From positions 1-20,365 of the forward strand of contig DASVXH010000034.1 of the NCBI GenBank assembly GCA_036392795.1: a stretch of DNA of 20,365 nucleotides, written 5' to 3'. The position numbers and the translations under genes were made by a program. A model generated the notes under the pieces. The model did no database searches. It was not told the DNA's origin and saw only the letters and a list, made by a program, of their open reading frames with translations. This document shows, piece by piece, positions 14,375-20,365 of the stretch (positions are counted from its first letter, which is position 1; the number at the start of each line of letters is the position of its first letter). Source of the DNA: JARIHD01 sp036392795 (GTDB lineage: Bacteria > Patescibacteriota > Saccharimonadia > Saccharimonadales > UBA4665).

Positions 14375-14914
14375 ATGAAGAAAACAGCTGTTATAGCATC
14401 GGACGATCCTGTTCTGCCTTCGCACAAAAAGCGCAAGGTTATTATTGATGGTGCAGTCATTCTAGGGGTGGTTGTGATTATTGGCGGTGTGTGGTGGTTT
14501 GGTAATCGCCCCAAGCCCGAACCGGCGCCGACGGTTCCCCAATACAGCCATCAGGATCTCGTCAAAGAAGTAAATAAAAAATATGGTGTAAGCGATTATT
14601 TGGGTGCAATCCGGCTTATACAAGGCCAAAAAACAATTAATGAAACCCAGACCCAGGTGCTATTGGCCGGAGCCTATGCAACATCCGGTGACGCCAAAAA
14701 AAGCCTGGAAGTATACCGCAAGCTCGACCGAGCAGGAAAACTGGAAAAGACGCATTTGGCAAATGTTGCTGCGGTAGCCGAACAGGCGAAAGACTATACT
14801 ACAGCTGTTGATTATTACAAGCGAGCAAAAGATGCGCTTAAAGAGACTGGCGCCAACTCCGACCAGGCTGCCGTCTATGATTATCAAATTGCCGAATTGG
14901 AGAAAAAGAAATGA
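14375..14914 (+). CDS. Membrane-anchored TPR-like protein of pilus region
   Basis: 179 residues. A short cytoplasmic, basic N-terminus ends in HKKRK, followed by a membrane helix (about 24-43) and a Pro-rich linker (NRPKPEPAPTVP). A helical domain then contains two or three TPR-like hairpins (QTQVLLAGAYATSGDAKKSLEVYRKL, then LANVAAVAEQAKDYTTAVDYYKRA). TPR proteins such as PilF/PilW assist pilus assembly in other bacteria; here an equivalent role is inferred from context. The TTG at 14348 would add nine residues but overlaps the -10 box, so the ATG is preferred. The stop overlaps the start of the next gene (ATGA), so the pair is translationally coupled. Confidence 0.65.
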   Translation: MKKTAVIASDDPVLPSHKKRKVIIDGAVILGVVVIIGGVWWFGNRPKPEPAPTVPQYSHQDLVKEVNKKYGVSDYLGAIRLIQGQKTINETQTQVLLAGAYATSGDAKKSLEVYRKLDRAGKLEKTHLANVAAVAEQAKDYTTAVDYYKRAKDALKETGANSDQAAVYDYQIAELEKKK

Positions 14915-16824
14915 TGAGGTGGGTGCGTAGATCGCTGCAGCGGGTCGCTTTGATGGGAATCGCTGTCTGTATTCTGTCTTTTGCTATTATCGGCGCTAAT
15001 CCCCGGCAGGTGGCTGCCGACGTTTGTAGTATTAATGGCCGCGACTGTTACGTTGGTTATTTTTCCGGGGCCTATGACGGCGGACCGGGAACGTTGCGTT
15101 GGAATGTTTTGAGCGCGCCGGCGTTGCTCAATATTTGGGACACTGATTCATTTATCAACTGGATTGGTGGCTACATGTCTTGTGCTGGCGGAGTTTTGCT
15201 AAATGCGGGGGCACAAAATGCTACCGGTGCTGCTTTTATAGTACTAACGATGTTGGGGTACCCGCCTGGAACGCCCAAAGATGTTGCTTGTCAGCAATTT
15301 GGTACATGGGCCCAGATAGTAAGTGACCTTCGCAACTTTACTCAGTTTGGAGTTATGTACGACTACGGCGGCCTTAATACTCGATCTACTTTAACTGATG
15401 TTGCCTGGTATCCTTCGGCCCAGACGGTGGCGCTCAGTATCGTCTTTTACAGTCCAGTAGATGGCACGCCCATGTATGCAATTAAAAAGGACTGTGGTAA
15501 CCCGGTGGGTGCCGTACGGGCGATAGTACGTAACTACGACCTGAGCCCCTCGGTTTCTGCCACGGTTAACGGATCGAATGTTAGTAGCGCGGAACCCGGA
15601 CAGTCGATAACTTTTACCTACAATATTATCAACAATGGAAATACTAATAGCACGACCGGTGTGAACTGTTGGGGCGGATCCTTTAACCGCGTAGGCTATT
15701 TTCAGACACCTCCAACGCCCGAAGGTGGCGGTACGCCGCTGGCCTTGGGCTGTCCGCGGCAATTTGGAGGGGGAGTAACGCAAGTGGGATCGGAGGTGGT
15801 GACGGCTGTCGCCAACCGAACCTATTGTCGTACGCTATTTGTTGATCCGGCGACGGCTTTTGGGGGAACTCGCGGGACGGAAGTGTGTATACCAGTTGTG
15901 AGCAAGCCATATCTAAAGGTATACGGTGGTGACGTTTCTGCGGGTGGTGGTTTTGCCAGTGTGGGTGCTCCTACGGCCTGTACACCAAATGGAAATGCCA
16001 ATATTGTTGCTTGGAATCAGCTCGCAGGAGGGGGTTATGCGGGTGCGGGTACCCAGTATGCAGCGTATGCGCTGAGTCGAATCAACGGATTTGCTACGGC
16101 GCAACGCAGTGCTGGAGCCCCAACTCCTATTGGATTGTCATTCGCGAATAACAGTGTGGATACAGTAAACGGTAATTTTGGCGGCAGCTTCGGTTCGGTG
16201 CCTTGCATCCGTGATTTTTACGGTATGATGCCTACTTCTGGTGTTATAGATTTAAGTAGTGGCCTAAGCAACGGTACGCGGACGTATCGCTCGACAAGTT
16301 CAACGACCTTCTCTGGAGCTGCACTTCAGCCGGGTGACAAGTGGACAATTTATATTGACGGCGATCTGTACATAACCGGCAATATTACATTTGCCGGATC
16401 GTGGCCCGTAGCCAGCATGCCTATGTTGGAAGTCGTCGTACGAGGCAATATCTATATTGCCTCTGGTGTAACCCGGCTGGACGGTTCGTATATCGCCCAA
16501 CCAGACACTGCGGGCGGTCGCGGTAATATCTACACTTGTACGACATCGGCTGCACCGCCTAGTTTGACCGGCGGCGCCTTCTATACCGCGTGCAATAACA
16601 AATTAACAATTAACGGGTCATTTACCGCAAGAGATGTGTGGTTCCTGCGTACGCGCGGTACACTTAGTCAGAGTCCATCTAACGAGGGAAGCGGTTCGGC
16701 TACTACGGCGGAGGAATTTAATTACAGCCCAGCGGCTTGGATGGCGCAGCCGCCTTCAACAAATGAATCCGATGGTCAAATCGATAACTATGATGCAATC
16801 ACAAGTCTACCGCCCGTCCTCTAA
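14911..16824 (+). CDS. Large secreted pilus-region surface protein
   Basis: 637 residues. The signal peptide is about 1-36 (MMRWVRRSLQR, hydrophobic core, ending near RQVAA-DV). The mature part is Gly/Ser/Thr/Asn-rich with many paired cysteines. A beta-sandwich-like region lies at about 210-290 (SPSVSATVNGSNVSSAEPGQ resembles CARDB/DUF11-type repeats). A right-handed beta-helix-like region lies at about 475-580, with DLYITGNITF, VVRGNIYIASGV and NKLTINGSFTA turns. It ends in SPAAWMAQPPST and YDAITSLPPVL. The length, cysteines and position directly before pilM suggest a pilus-associated adhesin or tip component; this is inference. The start overlaps the TPR gene stop. An ATG three bases downstream is an alternative start. 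Confidence 0.7.
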   Translation: MMRWVRRSLQRVALMGIAVCILSFAIIGANPRQVAADVCSINGRDCYVGYFSGAYDGGPGTLRWNVLSAPALLNIWDTDSFINWIGGYMSCAGGVLLNAGAQNATGAAFIVLTMLGYPPGTPKDVACQQFGTWAQIVSDLRNFTQFGVMYDYGGLNTRSTLTDVAWYPSAQTVALSIVFYSPVDGTPMYAIKKDCGNPVGAVRAIVRNYDLSPSVSATVNGSNVSSAEPGQSITFTYNIINNGNTNSTTGVNCWGGSFNRVGYFQTPPTPEGGGTPLALGCPRQFGGGVTQVGSEVVTAVANRTYCRTLFVDPATAFGGTRGTEVCIPVVSKPYLKVYGGDVSAGGGFASVGAPTACTPNGNANIVAWNQLAGGGYAGAGTQYAAYALSRINGFATAQRSAGAPTPIGLSFANNSVDTVNGNFGGSFGSVPCIRDFYGMMPTSGVIDLSSGLSNGTRTYRSTSSTTFSGAALQPGDKWTIYIDGDLYITGNITFAGSWPVASMPMLEVVVRGNIYIASGVTRLDGSYIAQPDTAGGRGNIYTCTTSAAPPSLTGGAFYTACNNKLTINGSFTARDVWFLRTRGTLSQSPSNEGSGSATTAEEFNYSPAAWMAQPPSTNESDGQIDNYDAITSLPPVL

Positions 16825-16832
16825 AAAACAGC

Positions 16833-16863
16833 TTGCGCTAAAGTATGGTGCTTATGCTACAAT
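16833..16863 (+). promoter_or_regulatory. pilM operon promoter
   Basis: TTGCGC (16833-16838), a 19-base spacer, and TACAAT (16858-16863) with an upstream TGC forming an extended -10. Nine bases (GGGGGCAAT) precede the ATG, so the transcript would be leaderless or nearly so. The G-run could also act as a poor Shine-Dalgarno if transcription starts further upstream. Confidence 0.5.
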
Positions 16864-16872
16864 GGGGGCAAT

Positions 16873-17916
16873 ATGAGTTTACTGAGTGGGGTTTCTGCAT
16901 TTTTTGGCCTTGATATCGGAACCACTGCAGTTCGTCTAGTTGAACTGCATGGTAACGGTCCGGTCAAGACGCTTACTAAATATGCCTACGTTCCCGTAGA
17001 CAGTAAAATTGTTTTGTCTGATTCTAAATCGGATCAGCAAAAATTGGCCCAGGTCATTCGTGACCTTTTGTCGCAAGCACGCATGACAACACGTAATGTG
17101 GCCGTAGGGGTGCCTTCGCAACGCGTCTTTACGACCGTTGTCGACTTCGATCGTTTGCCACAGGGAGAGCTGGCCAAAGCTATCCGCTACCAGGCCGATT
17201 CGCTTATTCCAACACCGCTGGAAAATTCCAAGATTGACTGGGCGGTTATTGGCGAGTCGCCAAAAGACAAAACTAAACTTGAAGTTCTATTGTCCAGTGT
17301 AGAGAATACATTTGTTGAGCAGCGCTTGGACATGTTGGAATCGATCGGGTTAGAGGTTATTGCTTTTGAGCCAGATAATTTGGCTTTGACCAGGGCACTG
17401 GTGGGACAAGATAGTTCGGTACCGCAAATGGTACTGGATATCGGCAGCAAAAGCACGGACCTGGTGGTGACAATGAATGGTTCGCCACGCTTGACCCGCT
17501 CAATTCCTACCGGTGCGGAAGCGATCATTAGGTCTGCGGCTCAAAACCTGAATATCGAAGATAAACAAGCCCGTCAGTTTGTATTTAAATTTGGTCTGGG
17601 CAAAGACAAACTTGAGGGGCGTATCTATGACGCTATAATTGGTACCGTAGATATTTTGACCGGTGAAATTGATAAATCAATCAAGTTTTTCCAAAGTCGT
17701 TATGGCGACTCGACGCGTATTGGTCGCATGATTGTTACTGGCGGCGCATCGGCATTACCCGAATTTCCTTTGTATTTGGCAAACAAATTTGGCGTAGAGG
17801 TAGAGATAGGCAACGCCTGGCGTAACGTATCGTTTTCGCCAGAGCGCCAAAATGAACTGCTGGCCGTTTCTAATCACTTCGGCGTTGCTGCAGGGCTAGC
17901 GGAGCGTGCAGAATGA
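16873..17916 (+). CDS. pilM: Type IV pilus inner-membrane platform protein PilM
   Basis: 347 residues, actin-like ATPase fold. FFGLDIGTTAVRLVEL (10-25) is the first phosphate loop and PilM signature. VPSQRVFTTVVDFDRLP (80-96) and AIRYQADSLIPTPLE (103-117) are characteristic of the family. VLDIGSKSTDLVV (187-199) is the second phosphate loop and MIVTGGASALPEF (286-298) the adenosine motif. PilM sits in the cytoplasm, binds the N-terminal FNLLP-type motif of PilN and links PilN/PilO to the assembly ATPase. Its stop overlaps the pilN start (ATGA), which indicates translational coupling. Confidence 0.95.
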   Translation: MSLLSGVSAFFGLDIGTTAVRLVELHGNGPVKTLTKYAYVPVDSKIVLSDSKSDQQKLAQVIRDLLSQARMTTRNVAVGVPSQRVFTTVVDFDRLPQGELAKAIRYQADSLIPTPLENSKIDWAVIGESPKDKTKLEVLLSSVENTFVEQRLDMLESIGLEVIAFEPDNLALTRALVGQDSSVPQMVLDIGSKSTDLVVTMNGSPRLTRSIPTGAEAIIRSAAQNLNIEDKQARQFVFKFGLGKDKLEGRIYDAIIGTVDILTGEIDKSIKFFQSRYGDSTRIGRMIVTGGASALPEFPLYLANKFGVEVEIGNAWRNVSFSPERQNELLAVSNHFGVAAGLAERAE

Positions 17917-18587
17917 CGATTCAGTTTAACCTTTTACCAGATATAAAAATTCAGTATCTAAAAGCTAAGCGCCAAAAGCATTTAGTAATAATGATTTCTA
18001 TAGTAGCGAGTGCGATATCACTGACAGTATTTATTATGCTTCTTAGCACGGTATTTGTACTGCAAAAAAAGAATCTGAGCGATCTGAACAAAGATATTAA
18101 ATCTTCCAGCGATCAGCTGCAGGGCGTTCAAGATCTAAACAAGATTTTGACGGTACAAAACCAGCTAGGCGCACTGACAGATCTGCATGACCAAAAAGTG
18201 GCCGATTCACGGCTCATGGGATTCATGACACAAGTTACCCCAGCAAACACCAAGGTTACCAAGTTGCTCATCGATCATGAGACGACAACCCTGGCTATAA
18301 CTGGTACGGCAGATAACCTGACGACAGTCAACAAATTTACCGATACCCTCAAATTTACAAAATTCACCGTCGGTTCGGATACTACGGAAAAGAATGCGTT
18401 TTCCAACGTAGTTTTGTCGGCATTCACTCGTGACAAAACTACGACTACCTTCGAAATTGCGCTGAAATTTAATCCAGATCTATTTAGTAATGCGCAGGAC
18501 GCGAAGTTAAATGTTCCAAAGATTATCACCACCCGTTCTGAAGTTGATAAACCGACCGAACTATTTCAGCAAGGAGGGCAGCAGTAA
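17913..18587 (+). CDS. pilN: Type IV pilus assembly protein PilN
   Basis: 224 residues. The N-terminal MTIQFNLLPD matches the PilM-binding motif of PilN. A membrane helix (about 25-50) is followed by a coiled coil (KKNLSDLNKDIKSSSDQLQGVQDLNK) and a ferredoxin-like periplasmic-side domain (LTDLHDQKVADSRLMGFMTQVTP onward). The C-terminal tail beyond about 190 is longer than usual and probably flexible. It forms the PilN-PilO heterodimer in the alignment subcomplex. The stop and the next start share a base (TAATG). Confidence 0.9.
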   Translation: MTIQFNLLPDIKIQYLKAKRQKHLVIMISIVASAISLTVFIMLLSTVFVLQKKNLSDLNKDIKSSSDQLQGVQDLNKILTVQNQLGALTDLHDQKVADSRLMGFMTQVTPANTKVTKLLIDHETTTLAITGTADNLTTVNKFTDTLKFTKFTVGSDTTEKNAFSNVVLSAFTRDKTTTTFEIALKFNPDLFSNAQDAKLNVPKIITTRSEVDKPTELFQQGGQQ

Positions 18588-19267
18588 TGGCTAAAACAGC
18601 ATCATTTACCAAGCGTGCGCTTATTTCCAAGGCAAATAGCACGATGGTTATCGCAACCGGTGTTGCAGCATTTATCTTTGTCTTTTCTGCGGTGGCTTCC
18701 AAGGCGTTATTCAGTCAGGCTTCCTACCAAAACGAGGTAATTGCGCAAAAGAAAAAAGCGCTGGCTACACTTAAGAGCGATATTAGCGCTGTCGGCAGCT
18801 TAAAAGAATCGTATCGCGCATTTGTGGAAACACCACGCAACGTACTGAATGGCAATCCGGCGGGTACTGGTGCTCTAGATGGTGATAACGCAAAAATTGT
18901 GCTGGATGCTTTGCCGAGTAAATACGACTTTCCAGCGTTGGCTACAAGCCTTGAAAAGCTGATACAAAGTCAAGGACTCGAGATTCAGGCGATTAGCGGT
19001 ACCGACGAAGAGGTGCAGCAGGCCACTAATCAATCCAGTGTTAAGCCTGCGCCGATCCCTATTCCATTCCAAATACAAGTTAGCGGATCTTTCGATGGCG
19101 TCAAAAATCTTATTTCGACATTCGAGCGTTCAATTCGCCCAATTCAAATAAAAAAGATCGAAGTTAGCTCATCCGCACAAGGCAGCAATCTGGTGGCTAT
19201 CATCGATGCTCAGACGTTCTATCAGCCCGAAAAGAGTCTAAAGATTAGAACCGAGGTAGTAAAATGA
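18587..19267 (+). CDS. pilO: Type IV pilus assembly protein PilO
   Basis: 226 residues. A short cytoplasmic N-terminus, a membrane helix (about 20-42), a coiled coil (SYQNEVIAQKKKALATLKSDI) and a C-terminal ferredoxin-like domain (LATSLEKLIQSQGLEIQAI, then FQIQVSGSFDGVKNLISTFERSIRPIQIKKIEV) give the PilO layout. The family is weakly conserved in sequence, and the assignment leans on fold order and on position after pilM-pilN. It overlaps the next gene by four bases (ATGA). Confidence 0.85.
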   Translation: MAKTASFTKRALISKANSTMVIATGVAAFIFVFSAVASKALFSQASYQNEVIAQKKKALATLKSDISAVGSLKESYRAFVETPRNVLNGNPAGTGALDGDNAKIVLDALPSKYDFPALATSLEKLIQSQGLEIQAISGTDEEVQQATNQSSVKPAPIPIPFQIQVSGSFDGVKNLISTFERSIRPIQIKKIEVSSSAQGSNLVAIIDAQTFYQPEKSLKIRTEVVK

Positions 19268-19518
19268 TGAAGCAAAAAGACATTGCGCTTATCATCGTGA
19301 TTGTTGCTGTCAGTGGCTTGATTTCGTTCCTGGCCTCGCGTTGGTTATTTGCCAAGCCGGGCAATAGTCAGCAGAAGGCAGAGGTTGTCGACGTCATAAC
19401 TTCTGATTTTACATTGCCTGAAAGTAAGTATTTTAATCCCAATTCCGTTGATCCAACGCAGCTTATCCAGATTGGTGGCGATAATAACCCCAACCCATTT
19501 GGCGGCAGCACACAATAG
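19264..19518 (+). CDS. Small membrane-anchored protein at the pilP position
   Basis: 84 residues: a basic start (MMKQKD), one membrane helix (about 7-29) and a short extracytoplasmic tail rich in Asn, Pro and Gly, ending GGDNNPNPFGGSTQ. It has no lipobox and no PilP beta-domain, although pilP follows pilO in Gram-negatives. An organism without an outer-membrane secretin would not need PilP. It is translationally coupled to pilO, so a structural or regulatory role in the platform is likely but unproven. Confidence 0.7.
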   Translation: MMKQKDIALIIVIVAVSGLISFLASRWLFAKPGNSQQKAEVVDVITSDFTLPESKYFNPNSVDPTQLIQIGGDNNPNPFGGSTQ

Positions 19519-19529
19519 CGCGGAAAGGT

Positions 19530-19535
19530 TATACT
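19530..19535 (+). promoter_or_regulatory. -10 box before pilB, leaderless type
   Basis: TATACT ends eight bases before the pilB ATG at 19544. The gap between genes is only 25 bases and there is no Shine-Dalgarno. It may give pilB its own transcript in addition to read-through from pilM. No -35 box is visible. Confidence 0.45.
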
Positions 19536-19543
19536 AGACCTAC

Positions 19544-20365
19544 ATGAGCGTATTGTCGACAGCAGCCCAGCAACAGGTTGAAGAAACTCTCGTTAAAGAC
19601 GGAGTGGTTTCTAAAGAGCAGATTACCGATCTGAAGGTTCAGGCTGAAAAAGAAAATACACCTTTTCTAAGCTACATTACCTCTAAAGGGGTCGTGAGCG
19701 ACGAAATCCTAACCAAGACCATTGCACACGTTACCAAGGTGCCGTACGTCAATCTAAGTGCCGCAAAGGTTGAGCAAACCGTTCTGGATCTATTGCCGCA
19801 AGAAGTTGCCGAACGCTACATGGCCGTTCCGTTAGGCGAAATGCAGAACCGTCTGGTCGTTGCCATGCTGGATGCCGACAACGTGCAGGCCGTGGACTTT
19901 TTGTCTAACAAAATTGGCCGGCCACTGAAGGTGTATGCCGCAAGTGAAGCCGGTATCCGAAATATCTTGCACCAATACCAATCGAATATTTCGGAGCAGG
20001 TGGTTGGGCAGATTGGGGATATTGGCGCGCCTGGCCTAGCTGAAGCGGTTGCTGGCCAGCCCGAAGAAGGTGGCAAGAAGTCTCAGGTTAAGACCGATAA
20101 CAGCAAGAATTTTCGTACCATTGTCCAGGATTCTCCGATTAGTAAGGCACTCTCGACTATATTGGAGTACGCCGCCAAAAACGGCGCCAGTGACGTGCAT
20201 ATCGAACCTTTGCAAGAGGCGCTCAAGATTCGCTGCCGTATCGACGGTATCTTGCGAGAGATTCTTCGTTTGCCAAAGAGCACCGAGCCGCCGCTGGTTT
20301 CGCGTATAAAGATTCTGGCCAATCTAAAAATAGATGAACATCGCATCCCTCAGGATGGTGAATTC
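19544..20365 (+). CDS. pilB: Type IV pilus extension ATPase PilB (3' end outside window)
   Basis: 274 codons are visible with no stop. The N-terminal MshEN/GspE-N type domain runs at about 15-145 (LVKDGVVSKEQI, LSYITSKGVVSDEIL, VPYVNLSAAKV, LLPQEVAERYMAVPLG and RLVVAMLDADNVQAVDFL). After an acidic, Gly-rich linker the ATPase N2 domain starts with DSPISKALSTILEYAAKNGASDVHIEP (196-222), CRIDGILREI (231-240) and IDEHRIPQDGEF (263-274), all typical of PilB. The family usually has DGRF where this sequence has DGEF. Walker A and B and the zinc-binding Cys motif would lie downstream. PilB is the hexameric motor that drives pilin polymerisation. Confidence 0.93.
   Translation, partial: MSVLSTAAQQQVEETLVKDGVVSKEQITDLKVQAEKENTPFLSYITSKGVVSDEILTKTIAHVTKVPYVNLSAAKVEQTVLDLLPQEVAERYMAVPLGEMQNRLVVAMLDADNVQAVDFLSNKIGRPLKVYAASEAGIRNILHQYQSNISEQVVGQIGDIGAPGLAEAVAGQPEEGGKKSQVKTDNSKNFRTIVQDSPISKALSTILEYAAKNGASDVHIEPLQEALKIRCRIDGILREILRLPKSTEPPLVSRIKILANLKIDEHRIPQDGEF

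Noticed and set aside
20360..20365. Window ends exactly in GAATTC (EcoRI site), with DGEF where PilB usually has DGRF
   Set aside because: It might mark a clone or contig end, but six bases can match by chance and GAA-TTC codes normally here. Not enough to claim an artefact.
1..20365. CRISPR arrays, tRNA or rRNA genes, insertion sequences, integrases
   Set aside because: Read through both strands: no regularly spaced repeats, no cloverleaf or rRNA-like segments, no transposase or recombinase motifs and no terminal inverted repeats were seen.

Overview
This window is about 20.4 kb of moderate-GC bacterial DNA. It most likely comes from a Patescibacteria (CPR) genome, and the mix of genes suggests Saccharibacteria (TM7). 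The pointers are a compact type IV pilus cluster without outer-membrane secretin genes, WxL-like surface proteins, a stand-alone CHASE sensor, a Crp-like regulator, tight gene packing, and many large soluble proteins with no recognisable family. TGA and TAA both serve as stops, so the UGA-glycine code of Gracilibacteria and Absconditabacteria does not apply. The taxonomic call is an inference from content; no rRNA or tRNA gene is visible.

Layout. Bases 1-1040 hold the end of a WxL-like secreted protein and a small protein with a C-terminal membrane anchor. Bases 1020-4790 hold a membrane CHASE-domain sensor (minus strand), a small membrane-anchored protein, a phosphoribosyltransferase-fold protein with an altered PRPP loop, a Crp-type regulator (minus strand) and a divergent PH-domain protein. 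A TGTGA-type operator lies between the last two. Bases 4840-14080 form an accessory block of poorly known cytoplasmic proteins: 448 aa, a 238-aa kinase-like protein, 85 aa, a decayed small gene, a 730-aa WCT-motif protein and a 354-aa TraB/TIKI-like protein. The housekeeping ATPase/GTPase YchF and an ABC exporter (both minus strand) are interspersed. Bases 14104-20365 are a co-directional surface and type IV pilus region: small membrane protein, TPR protein, large secreted protein, PilM, PilN, PilO, a small anchored protein and PilB, which is cut by the window end.

Two promoter architectures stand out. Many core genes have a -10 box, often of the extended TGn type, ending only 6-9 bases before the ATG, which predicts leaderless mRNAs. 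Four units in the accessory block instead share a TTGACA-like box, exactly 17 bases, then an unusual TAATGT -10 box. In three of them the start codon follows after exactly 25 bases of A-rich leader with no Shine-Dalgarno. This shared cassette is the best evidence that these unknown genes form one regulon, and it is the main candidate for an undescribed system here. The functions proposed for its members (kinase-like, TraB-like) rest on motif reading only.
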